Shown here one piece after another: positions 22,487 to 33,475 of a DNA stretch of 64,000 nucleotides. The notes beneath the pieces were generated by a model. It searched no databases, was not told the origin of the DNA, and was given only the letters and a program-made list of their open reading frames with translations. Both the position numbers and the translations under genes were made by a program. The stretch is from NCBI RefSeq assembly GCF_000143415.4, contig NW_003314327.1:149116-213115 (forward strand). The letters are read 5' to 3'. The stretch is from Selaginella moellendorffii (lineage: Eukaryota > Streptophyta > Lycopodiopsida > Selaginellales > Selaginellaceae). Positions within the stretch are counted from its first letter, which is position 1. Each line of letters opens with the position of its first letter.

Positions 22487-24805
22487 ATCTCTCTCAGGTT
22501 TGGTTTCATTACTCTTCAGCAATGAGCTTCCTGTTCAGCCTGAATTCCTGGAAGCGCTTTTGAGATGCTCACGCACAGCAATTCTCTTGCATTGCCATGG
22601 AATTCTGCACAAAATCCCGTCAATGACATCTTCAAATGGAGTGCATTCGCCATGAATTGCTACCGACACTGACCAGGCCCCGAAAATTTCTAAAGTTTCT
22701 CTCCCTAGTGCCTTGCATCAGTCTTGTTTCATGGATCTGAAATGGAAGAACCTACAAGAAAAACTATCGATATCAGCTGAGATAGCGCACTAAAATCACT
22801 TACAAGTTTTCTGAAGAGCCTTCAACGAGCCGCATAAACTTGAAGCCAACAAAGTGCTTTAAGACAACGGAACCTTCGGCATCTTCTGGCACAAGAAGTA
22901 GCGAGAGAAACGAAGCTCAAGAATGAATAGGGAGGAGTCCAGTAAGAGCAGCGAAGCATAGCTGGATTCTATGTATGAATATGAAATCGAGGTACAGGGG
23001 CCCATTAAGAAGGAACAGTTGTCCAAGAATACAAAAAAAAACAATGCAAATGAAAAGCTAGAAAAAGGCTTGAGATTCAAGTATAAAATGCCAGGAAAGG
23101 ATAGAATCATGTCATGAGCGGCATGTTTTAAGCGTCTGTGGTCAGCAAAGTGAAACATAATCTTGACTTCCAGAGGTACGATTTGTTAAGCTTACCGGGG
23201 ACTTGCTCCCACCCCTTAATAGAGTCGGTCAGAATATGTACCGCAAGTCTTTTGTTAAACCCGTCTAGACTTTCTCTGCAAGAAAGGTACTGGTGAGGAA
23301 AATGTAAAGAAAAGGCAAAGGAGGCAGAACCTGTTGATAATGTGGTGTTGTGGGCCTCTATCTTGACCTTTGTTTTGCCGCATTAAGCTTTTCTTTCCAC
23401 CTTTCTACCCCCGACTGTTCTGGAACGCTGAAAAAATACCGTCGCCATTTTCTTCCTGCCATTTTGTTGCCTCGCATACAAAAGTCAGTAAAACCATCAG
23501 AGGAAAATGTCGCAAACCTGATCGAAAAATTAGTCTTAGTGTCAATCTTTTGCAGCTTTGACACTGCAAGAGCACGTAGACACTGTTCCCTGCCTGCCCT
23601 GCACAGTCTTTCATCTTGCACTGGTCAATTACACAGATAGGAAGCCTCTACCATCTTTTGAGCAGCTTAAACTACTCGCTCGAGCATAGCGTTTTGGCCT
23701 GTGCAAGACTTCTGGAGTCTGCCCGCGTCCTTTTCAGCCAGTGCAAGCTCAACCGACCCCTCTGACTTTATGTTACGTAAAAAGCCATCTTCTGTTCATA
23801 TCTTTTTGTATCGCCATGTAGAGGAAAGGGATGGCCGATCACGTTGTCTTTGGAGGTGTCCACGCGATCTTGTGAACTTTCAAGCCGGTTAATGGACGTG
23901 TCTAGAAAAAAAGAAGAAAAGGAAAGAGCAAAAAATCATAAGAAAGAGAAGACAAAGAAAAAGAAACCTTTGCTTATCGAAACATTGCCACATTGTTTAG
24001 GCTGTAGCTCGCAAGATTCTTCTAAGCCAACTGGATTGATCGATCCTCGCCACTCAGAATATCATAAGGAGAATTGCATGGACAAACCTGGAAGCCAAGC
24101 CGTTGGCGCCACGAAATCCTCGCGGCAAGCGCCAGCGCCATCGCTCGCGGGTCCCCACGCAGCTCGCGAACAAAAACCCCCTTAGGGCAAGACCAGAAAA
24201 TGGCGCCAAATTTCTAATTCGCTAATTGGTCAGAAAAAGCGAAGAGGGGTTCGATACTCGCTCGCTACCGGACAAACGCGAGATGGAAGAAGATTCTTCC
24301 ATTCCCTTGGCAGATGCATGGTTTTAACGTCCTTTCCTTGCCTTCACAGACTGGGATAGAGGAGCTGTCCCAAAGGAAGATCTCGCGAGAAGACGACTGG
24401 AAAACTTTTCTTTCCGGTGTGGGCATTGGAAATCTCGCGATTCTAGCCATCGAGCGATAGCAGTAGCACAGCGCCTATCCAAAACCACACCAATCATAAC
24501 CCTGGCCAAGCAACGCGAAAGCAAAAACCACCACCACGCAAAAAGACGTAAGTCTTAAGCCGAGTGATGCGTCATTCTGGCCTACCTGAGAGAGCATGTA
24601 CCGCGCGGGCCAGGAAATCGAGGATGTGTGTCCAGACGAGTCTCTTTCCTGGCTTTTATTGCCGGTTTCTAAAAGATCTCACAGAGAAAGATCCAGTCCA
24701 GCTTAGTAAGGAAAAAAAGAAGAAAAAATCCAGAGGAACTTACAACGTCAAAATCAATGTATCTTTGGATCACCGGTGGTTGAAGCGCTCCTCGTCTCAC
24801 TTTGA
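22487..24805. other. HD-ZIP IV leader and promoter, and 3' flank of DNAAF5
   Basis: About 2.3 kb with no supported gene. The part next to 22486 is likely the HD-ZIP IV leader; several GT/AG pairs allow leader introns, which are common in this class. Farther on, GC-rich DNA at 24090-24215 contains GGCGCCAAAT, an E2F-type motif. Short ORFs on both strands overlap each other and match no family. Confidence 0.5.
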
Positions 24806-27800
24806 TCATGCAGCGGATTCTACAGAATCCGCTGTTTGGACGGATCCCGCCACCGTGAGAAGATAGTCACAGTACTGGCTGCTCTGGTGCTTGGACCGGA
24901 CTTCCGTGACAATTTCCACGACCAAAGCGGGGCGTTTTACTGCGCAAACCTCGACAGCTTTGCAAACCGACTCCTGTGGAGAGAAGTTGCTTAGGCTAAA
25001 TGACTGCAAATTATTGCTTGATAGTACCTTGATTTGCTGGTTCTGGTCGTCCATGTGTAGGACGAGACTGCTTAGACAGCTCTTGAGCTGCAGCGTTCAG
25101 AGGTAAGTATCATGGAACAAAATTCGATTTTATCCCACCTCTGTGCCAGGGTATGCCGGAGGAAGCGTGCTCAGAAAGAGGGACAACGATCTTAATATCC
25201 CAAGACGGACGCCATCATTGCTATCGTCAAGTCGCTTTTGGAGAACTGCTCCGATCTTAACTCGGTAGTCATCTGTAGGAAAGCACGGACGATCGTAAGA
25301 AGCAAGGCCTACATTTGAAAAGCTACCTTTTAAACTGTTTCCGGCAATGCGAATGATGTTCTCCATGACATGACAAGTAACTCGTCGCGTATCAACGTAG
25401 AAATCTTCCTCCAGACAGGATATGACAACAGGCAACGTTTCCCCCGTTTCCAGGATGTCATTCAGATCTTTCTGAAAGACGAATGTAAACATCAAAGTCA
25501 TATGTTAAAGGAAGCACTTACCTGAGTACAAAGACCGCGTCTTAAATACGTCCCAACTGCAACCATAGCCGCATGTCTGACTGCAGCTCCAACCTGTAAC
25601 AAGCGCTTTAATCATCTGAAATCCGTTCCCGAATGTCCAACCTTTCCTGCTTGCCATATGCCGCATGGAATCAAAACACTGACAATGACTTCCTTTGCTA
25701 AGGAGCTCCACCAAGATTCAAGGCCAGAAGTTTCAAATAAGTCGTCCAAAAGCTAAAGCCATGGAAGTATCAGCAAGTTACATACAAACTTCAATACTTA
25801 CATGCAAAAGAGAAAGACGCAGAGAAGGATCTCTTTGGGGTTTTAGACAGCTCGCAATAATTGGAAGTATCTCCGCTAGATATGAGCCGGCCTGCAGACA
25901 GTAAAGTAAGCACAAGTTCGTTCACATGGTTTGATCACAGTACTAAATGGCCAAAATTCTTCAATACGGCTTCAAAAAGATGTCGTCCTGGCGAGTTTCC
26001 TAGCCATTCCTCGTGTCGAAGGATTGCTCGATCAATCAGGTCCCTTGTGTGACAAGCATACAGCTGCTCCAATGACTCGTAGCCAGTGACATGAGCAAAG
26101 GTTTCTATCAAAGAAGCAGCATCCTGACGTAGTCTGGCATCATCTTGAATACATTGAAGCTGCATTAATAATCAAGTCAGCAAAGAACAACATTCTTCAA
26201 ACAAACCTGTAACAATAAAATCAACATCTCTTTCGAAGAGACTCTGGATATCGGGCCCGCTTTTACGACAACATTGGTTAAAACAGCCAAAAGCTACAAG
26301 AACAGCGTAAGAGAGTGAAACCAAGGAAAAAATAATTCGAATCAAGAACCTGTCGTCGTACTGCTAGGCTTTCATCAAAAGACAAATTAGCTTGACATAG
26401 CCCTTGCAAAATCTGCAAAACGGAACGGTTAAGTTGTCCTACACGAGGCAATTGCATAATACCTGAATAACCAGGCCTTCATGAACATTCTCGTTCGGCG
26501 TACCATAAAGCAAGCCAGCGAATACGACTAATCCATTTGCTCTCTGCAGTTTCCAAGCATGCACTCAAGTGTTTCATATAAACAGTAGCCGTACTTGCAA
26601 AGCTGTAGACCGATCGCTGACTATCGAATCCATGATAAGATCCAACCAATGCTCCGGAGCATTGTTAAACCCCAATATTTGCGAGGATTTTACTACGTGT
26701 TGTGCTACTCGAACATCGTCATCTGCAACAGCACTGAATGCAAATACTAGCTTTTCAAAAGTTAAACTCCAAAATAAGAACCTGCAGAGGGAAGGAATGA
26801 GAACATCCAGGTGTCGAGAGGAATGACTTTCTGCGAACACCTGTTAGAAAAGAAACATGGTAAGGAATAATCACAAGAAAAAGAGAAAATCGTTACCAGA
26901 GTAGTTTGCAAAAGTCGAGCAGCACCCAAGCGCGTAGTAACTGCCCAATCACGAAAATCCTTCGAACAGTCGTAAACTATTTGCTTGAGGTGTCGCTAAT
27001 ATACACAGTAAGTTGATGGTAAGAAACAACTTATGACAGCACAAAACTGATAAACCTGTATCATTAAGCGTGAGCCATAGCCAGGCTCTGTTTCGAAAGG
27101 TAGTGGAAGAACATTACAATCATGCCTCCAGGTCTGTAAGTTCAACGTTATTACATGAATGACACAACAAACGTTACCTTCTCTTGCACCGAATCATGAG
27201 CATTCCAGTGCTTGTAAACTTCACCTACACGATAAACCATTGCCAAAGTCGAGGTAGAAATCTCTGGTGAGTCATCTCCAATTCCAAGTAGAAGCAACGG
27301 CAAGAGCAACGGCATATAGGCCGTCTGATTCTTTGTTTCAGTGATTGGGCATGTTTCATCTGGCTCATACCCAAGCCATAGAGCAACATACTCAAAAAAG
27401 ACCTGCGTACAAAGGATCTAAACCTCCGAGAGAGAGAAAAAAATTGGCTTATTTACCTTTCTCACTGTATCGGAATGATCAAATGCAACCGCTTTGACGC
27501 CCGGAGCAACGTGTTGGGCAATCATACCAGCCGGCAAACCGCATGAAACAACGTCATTGAGTGCGGATACAACCGCAGATCGCACCTGTGCAAAACATAT
27601 CAGTTAAACTTTCTTTTGCAGACATCTCTACAAACCCGTGAGTGAGCGTGCAAAATATTCGGAAGTAGCGCGTGCAGTATAACATCTGCATTCTCGCCTA
27701 TAACATCAGGTGCACGACTGCATAGTCTAGACAGCAGCGCACAAGAAGCTTTTTTAATTTCGTGAAAAGAATCCGATAACGTCACGCAGATTACCTGCAA

Positions 27801-28546
27801 ACGCAGCCAATTACAACACAAAAGAGAAAGAACACTAACGCTGACCCTTGTTATGTGCTCAGAGAACTCACGAACGCTCTCCACTGAGCACTGACAAATT
27901 ATAGCATTGAGCAAGTTGATTAAACTTAGACGTATCTCTTCGGAATGTTCAAGCACTGGAAGCTGCCCTGCCACAAAGTTTTCCAGATTAAAAAAAAAGG
28001 GAAAAATCATCACAGGACGTGATTACCAGTCCGCTCAGCTATTGCAGGAACTATCAAAAATGTTGTTTGCTCCACCTGGATCAAAAACTTTAGTACAAAA
28101 GTATTGGAATCTAAGAAACATACGTCTGCTAAAAGCTTCACAACTCTAGAAATCATGTTCACGGCAGCTTCTCGACACCTCTCCACGGGGTCGTGAAGGT
28201 TTCTTACGACCAGCTTCAGTATCGTCTCGTCCCAAACAATCTAAAACATCAACAAAATTTTTTTTGCTTGGGAGATAAAAAGAGGAAAGAAAAAATACCT
28301 GGAGCATAGCTGGAGAACGAGACTCGGTAACAAGAAGCTTGTCAAGGCGCTCCAATGCCTTTCGCCTGGTGTTTCGATCCGGGTCGGAGAGGCAGTTTAA
28401 ATCTCGCTGGATCGTCTGGAAGTATGAAAATCCATTACTGGAGCTCAATTACCATGGCGCGATTCAATGCGATCGCTTACCTGGGCGAAATCCGCGGCAG
28501 CTATGGCTTGATCCACCGCATTCGAGGGAGCGTCATCGGCATCCAT
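24806..28546 (-). CDS. DNAAF5: Dynein axonemal assembly factor 5 (HEATR2-like HEAT-repeat protein)
   Basis: A many-exon gene with introns of about 50-80 bp on the minus strand, from the ATG at 28544-28546 (MDADDAPSNAVDQAIAAADF) to the stop at 24806. The spliced product is one long array of HEAT-type helical pairs, around 850 residues, like human DNAAF5. Family-like segments include DPDRNTRRKALERLDKLL near the start, WRHDCNVLPLP, DWAVTTRLGAARLLQ and FAESHSSRHLDVLIPSL. DNAAF5 acts in the cytoplasm to preassemble axonemal dynein arms. It is expected only in plants with motile sperm, which supports a lycophyte, fern or bryophyte source. Exact exon borders were not all fixed. The gene is divergent from the dienoyl-CoA reductase. 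Confidence 0.8.
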
Positions 28547-28653
28547 CGCAAAGAGCAAAATCCCTGCTAGGTAGGCTTAGGGCAACGAAAATTTTAGAGG
28601 AAGAATAAAAACAAACAGTAAAAGTATGCTCTTCTAGGTGTTCTTTGTGAGCT
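28547..28653. promoter_or_regulatory. Short divergent (bidirectional) promoter region
   Basis: Only 107 bp separate the start codons of DNAAF5 (-) and the dienoyl-CoA reductase (+). Both leaders and core promoters must fit here or overlap the first exons. No TATA box is obvious. Confidence 0.6.
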
Positions 28654-29756
28654 ATGGAGTCTCCGTTTAACAGCGAGGCGCTCCAGGGCAAGGTAGCGCT
28701 CATCACTGGCGGAGGATCTGGGATAGGGTTTGAGATTGCCACGCATTTTGGCAAGCATGGAGCGAAGATCGCCATCATAGGACGCCGGAAATCGGTGCTC
28801 GATGAGGCTGTGGAGAAGCTATCCTCGCAATCCATCCAGGTAATTTTCAAAGGGATCAATGAGTTTTGAGCTGGATTATCCCAGGCATTGGCAATCGAGG
28901 GGGACGTCCGCAAGGAAGAAGACGCAAAGAGGGCGCTCGATTCGACAGTAGCGAAATTCGGGAAGCTTGATATTCTGGTGAATGGAGCTGCGGGAAATTT
29001 TCTCTGCCTTGCCGAGGATCTCTCTGTCAACGCATTTAGAACAGGTAGACGATTCTTCTTTCTTTTCTTTCTTTTTCTTTTCTTTTGTTTCATCAGTTCT
29101 AACACTGAGAAAAAAAATGCAGTTCTTGAGATTGATACTGTTGGTACGTACAACATGAGCCACCATGCCATGCATTACTTGAAGAGCGGCGCGCCAGGAA
29201 AGAAATCCGGTGAAGGTGGTCTCATAATCAACATAACAGCCACTCTCCAATTCTCCGCGGCGTGGTTCCAGACTCATCTAGTTTCAGCAAAGGTAAGAGC
29301 TCGATCTAATATACCGTCTAAAAGAGTTTGCATTTTCGTTTCTCAATCCAGGCAGCGATTGACAGCATGACAAGAAACTTGGCCCTTGAATGGGGAAAAG
29401 ATTATAACATTCGAGTGAATGCTATTGCTCCAGGACCGATCAAAGACACTCCAGGAATGTCTAAGCTTGCTCCTGACGAGATAAACATTCGAGACAGTCC
29501 TCCTTGGGGAGAGAAATGGGACATTGCCATGACTGCCATTTTCCTAGCGTCAAGTGCTGGTATGTTGGTTTTGCGATGGCATTTGTTAACTCTTTCATTT
29601 TAACCAGGCAAGTATGTAAATGGAGCGATTATTCCTGTGGATGGTGGAGCCTGGTTTCACAGACCTCCACACTTTCCAAAAGAAACCATTCGTTCGTTGT
29701 CGAGAGTGGTGGAGAAGAGATCACGAGTCGGTTCTAATACCAAAAGCAAGCTGTAA
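28654..29756 (+). CDS. Peroxisomal 2,4-dienoyl-CoA reductase (SDR family)
   Basis: Five exons (28654-28839, 28885-29044, 29123-29292, 29352-29559, 29608-29756) give 290 residues. The Rossmann motif is ITGGGSGIGFEIA, followed by GDVRKEEDA and LVNGAAGNF. The active-site segment reads ITATLQFSAAWFQTHLVSAK, which lacks the usual YxxxK tyrosine, as in the DECR group. The protein ends in SKL, a canonical type 1 peroxisomal targeting signal. Members reduce 2,4-dienoyl-CoA with NADPH so that unsaturated fatty acids can be beta-oxidised. Plant SDRb is the closest family I know. Confidence 0.9.
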
Positions 29757-29957
29757 GTATACGATAAACTTGTTTAAAATAACACATTTCTTTCGCAATA
29801 TAACACCATTTTTATTTTTATTTTAACTCGGTTTTTTTTTTCCTGCTGATATATATTTTGCGTGTGAGTTTGAAGTTGACTTGAGCGTGGAAGCATGGAT
29901 TGTGGGAGTAGCCATCGATTAGCCAAGGTACTCTTTGCTAAATACTCCAGTAACATA

Positions 29958-31159
29958 CTAACTTCTTGACTCGCAGGTGAACGAGGCTGTGAAAGAGTTC
30001 GTGCCGAAAGACGAGTTTTTTTGCTTCCTGGTCCCCCAAGAAGGCGTACTGTCCGTAATGAGTGCGTCAATCGACTTCTGAAACCTTGCAAGACTGTTGC
30101 TGTCTTGAAGGCCTACAAGAAATCGCGTTACGGTTTGCATGGTGGGCCTCGCTTCTGGTAGTTCATCGCAGCAGGACATGGCCATCTCCATTACAGAAAG
30201 CATTTGTTCCTGACAGAGCAGTTCCTGCTGCAGCTGTGGATCCAGAACATCAGTCCAGCGACCGCTATCGAGAGCTTCTTTCGTCCAGTCTCGCAAAGTC
30301 AGGCCATCACCGAACTCAGCGCTCGTTGGAGACTTTCTGGTTAGAAGCTGCAGCATCACGATTCCAAAGCTGTAAACATCTGCTTCTGGCGACGGTTTCT
30401 CGCCTAAGAAAACCTCTGCAGCAAAGGTAACAAATGCCGTTTTCGGTACGTAACGCTCTAAAAACTTTACGTTTTACCTGGAGCAGTGTAGCCTGGCGTG
30501 AGCAGGAAACTGGTGATTCTCTTCTTCTGCCGCAACTGCTGCTCGACAGTTTTGGCGAAGCCAAAGTTTCCGATGTGTGCCTCAAACTCGTCATCGAGCA
30601 GAATGTTGCTGGGATTCAAGTCGCAGTGGACGAACTGCTGCTTGCAGTTGTGATGCAAGTAAGTGAGACCTTGCGCAACTCCTACGGCTATCTTGTACCT
30701 CTTGCTCCAGTCGAGACTAATGTAAGTGTGCCTCTGCTGCAGCTTGCTCTGGAGGCTTCCCTTGGGCATAAACTGGACAATGACCGCCATGAAGTCGAGA
30801 TTCGAGAAGTAGCCGAGAACTGGCAAGATGTTCCTGTGCCTGATGCGTCCCAGGACATGCAACTCCGTGAAGAAGCTCTTGTGTCTCACGGGACGTAGCT
30901 CTCGTCTTCCAAGCTCCAGCTTCTTGACAGCCACAACGTTTCCGTCAGGAAAGACGCCCTTGTACACGGTGCTGAAGCTCCCCCTGTCCAGGATGTTGCT
31001 AGTGCTAAAATTCCCGGTAAGCGCCAGGAATTCGCTCTCGCTAAACTTAAGCATCTGTGGCAGCCGGAAGTAAGAAGAGCTATCATCGCCATCGTCGTCG
31101 AAATCGCCGCTGCGCATCGCTGCGTGAGAGATGAAGCTGGGGAAGAACTGTGCAAGCAT
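29958..31159 (-). CDS. Receptor-like cytoplasmic kinase, probable pseudokinase
   Basis: Two exons, 30478-31159 and 29958-30415, give 379 residues with no signal peptide or membrane span. The kinase fold is complete: RGSFSTVYKG, VVAVKKLELG, YLHHNC, PGYTAPE (split by the intron) and DVYSFGIVMLQLL. Two catalytic positions are changed. The catalytic loop is HCDLNPSNILLD, with asparagine in place of the usual lysine, and the magnesium-binding DFG is NFG (HIGNFGFAKT). The sequence resembles LRR receptor kinase domains. It may act as a scaffold or decoy rather than an enzyme. An upstream extracellular part was looked for and not found. Confidence 0.82.
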
Positions 31160-31845
31160 CGAGCTTAAGAATCGTCGCCTCTCGTTTGATCCGATCGTTG
31201 CGCTACGAGACGCGTTGAAAGTCCTCGTCAGGCACAGGAACGCTTGGCTTTGTCGTCGGCCTTTACGTATTGTGTAAGTCGTTTGAAGCGATTTTTTCTA
31301 GATTTTCTCGTGTAAAAATGACTTTTCTTCTTCTTCCTTTCAGACCTCGCGAATGTTTCTTTTTTTTTTTTCCCACTCCCAGTCACACGACGCGGTGCCA
31401 AAGTTCTTCACAACAACAAGTGGTTCTTCGCAAGACCCGCATCCCTTTCACAAATTCAAATATTTGAATTGATTCCAATAGAATATGCGCGGCTTGTTTG
31501 TTGTGGGGTCGGATATTCCAGCACTGGAAAAGAAGGGAGGATTGAGAGAGTTCTCTTTCACTCGTCTCCAGGCGCGGCAGATTGGAAGGCGCTTCTCTAG
31601 ATCGTCGCCAAGAGCGTGGCGCCGCGGCGCTCGATCGAATGCCATAGCTCCAGGTAAGCGCTTGCGCCATTCCCTAAGCTTTCTGACCTAAATGCGTTGC
31701 TCCCGATGGATCCATGGCTGGCAATGCTTCGTTGTCTCTTTCCTTTGCTCTAGAAATCACTTGTTCTTGATTGTCCTGCCTTGATTTCCTTGGAGTTCTT
31801 TCTTATGCTTCTCTTGTTTGTAATGCCAGCTCTTTGGAAGAATAA
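31160..31845. other. Divergent promoter region between pseudokinase and PTST1-like gene
   Basis: About 690 bp between divergent start codons. An ORF from 31485 with a good donor at 31651 could be a non-coding or alternative first exon of the PTST1-like gene. Its phase does not fit the downstream coding exons, so I treat it as leader. Confidence 0.4.
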
Positions 31846-33350
31846 ATGGACGTAGCTCCTTTAGCTGGTGTCACTGGAAGGTATGTGGCTGCTGCTTCTT
31901 CTATTTTTTTTACTTTCTCCATCTTTTCTCAAAGTTGGCTTCTCTGGAAGCAACTCACAGGCTTTCTTGCCTCCAAACGAAATGTTGCGAAGCAAGCGTA
32001 AGATCGAAGAGGCAAAAGTTCCAAGTTTGCAATGGGCGATGCATTCCAAAGTCGTGCTCCGTGGTGGCGTTCCCTGCGACACGGCAGAGCTTTCAGCACA
32101 GTCCGGCGTGTAGGTTTCTAGCTCTCTCCGTTCGTCTCACGGAAACGTCCGTGGTGCAAAGCACGTATGTCGAAGAGCCTCCAGAGCGGGAGGATCAAGA
32201 CAACGACTTCGAGCAAATTGACTTTGCACAGAATGGAGCGTCTTCCAGCAGCACTGACATTTCCTCGGTCCCGTCGGATCGCGCCGAGGTACTGCCATCC
32301 TTTTTCTTCTCCTTCCTTCGTCTAACAGGTTTTTTCTTCTCATTCTTAAGTTGCATGCCATAAGAACGAATTACATGAGGCAAAAGCTCTTGAGGAAACT
32401 TAGCGAGGTGAATCAATACAATCGTAGCCTGCAAAGAACGGTGTGCATTTTTCTTCTCACTTTGGTGGATTTATGCTAATGTTTTGACAGGTCCACGAGT
32501 CGAATGATACGCTGCTCAAGTGCAAAGCGGAACTGGCGACGATGGAGCTAGAACTTGGTGTAAGAAAGAAAAAATCCACCATTTCCTTCTTTTTCATCCT
32601 TGATACCTTTGTACATTACAGGTTCTTGTCAACTTGGCCCAAGAGGTTGCAAGGGAGGGAGGAAAGCTTGGATCTCGCAAAATCAATGGCAGATATATCC
32701 AGTCACACCTTGCTCACAGGCTCGAAGGTAAATTCTCGATAACTTTTTCAGAAAAAAAGCGCTTCCCTTTTTTTCTCAGATATGCACAGTCGCTTGACAT
32801 CACAAATCAGAGACGTGGATTCCGTGAGCTTGAGAGACGTTACACTAGAATGGTATGGAGTGGCAGAGGTACTAAAGTACTGCATTGAGGAACTCTAGCC
32901 GAGCGAATCTATCCACTTATCGATTTTTCTCTATTGTCTCAGGACGTGCGAGTGATGGGATCCTTCGATGGCTGGACCGAAGGCGAGAGTCTATCTCCAG
33001 AACACACTGGAACATACGCAAAGTTCTCAGGCCTTCTCAAGTTGAGGCCCGGCCAGTAAGTTTCAGATCTCTCTCTCGATTCTTAGCTAAGGTTTCGTTC
33101 TTTCGAGTGGATTTTTCAAATTTTTTCTAGCTAGGATAGAGGAGTTCTTTTGATTTTGGATTGTTGCAGTTACGAGATTAAATTCGTAGCTAAGGATCAG
33201 ATTTTTCTTAGAAGTTCTTTTGATTTCGATTGGTTTTTTTCTTGCAGTTACCAGATTAAATTCGTGGTCGATGGAGTGTGGCAAGTTTCTCCTCAGCTAG
33301 CCACTATTGGCGAAGGCCTTACTGTGAACAACTTACTTGTCGTGGAGTAA
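31846..33350 (+). CDS. PTST1-like protein: coiled coil plus CBM48
   Basis: Eight exons (31846-31880, 31961-32288, 32351-32440, 32491-32559, 32622-32727, 32780-32868, 32943-33055, 33248-33350) give 310 residues. A basic, serine-rich N-terminus fits a plastid transit peptide. A helical, coiled-coil-like stretch follows (YMRQKLLRKLSEVNQYNRSL, TLLKCKAELATMELELGVL). The C-terminus is a glycogen-binding CBM48 domain (VRVMGSFDGWTEGESLSP, YQIKFVVDGVWQVSP, NNLLVVE). This matches PROTEIN TARGETING TO STARCH 1, which binds GBSS through its coiled coil and brings it to starch granules for amylose synthesis. The last intron carries a duplicated acceptor site, listed separately. Confidence 0.8.
33143..33268 (+). 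repeat. Tandem duplication of an intron end and exon start (70-78 bp)
   Basis: The segment from GTTCTTTTGATTT through the acceptor CAG and the next coding bases appears twice. The two exon starts are at 33170 (TTACGAGATTAAATTCGTAG) and 33248 (TTACCAGATTAAATTCGTGG). They are 78 bp apart, a multiple of three, with no stop between them in the coding frame. Confidence 0.85.
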
Positions 33351-33437
33351 AGTTAACTTTTTACTCTAAAAAAAGTAGAGTGTTTAAAGCGATTATACAA
33401 ATTGTTTTGGAGGCATATTCCCGCTCAAGAACCCCAG

Positions 33438-33452
33438 TTAGGGTTAGGGTTT
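33438..33452 (-). promoter_or_regulatory. Telo-box upstream of CCT2
   Basis: TTAGGGTTAGGGTTT lies 24 bp before the CCT2 start codon. On the minus strand it reads as two overlapping AAACCCTAA telo-boxes, known in plants from leaders and promoters of translation and growth genes. Two isolated units in a leader do not suggest a telomere. Confidence 0.6.
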
Positions 33453-33475
33453 ACACTCCAGTTCTTGCGACAGCG

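Noticed and set aside
33438-33452. Interstitial telomeric repeat
   Set aside because: Only two overlapping units in a gene leader; better explained as a telo-box.
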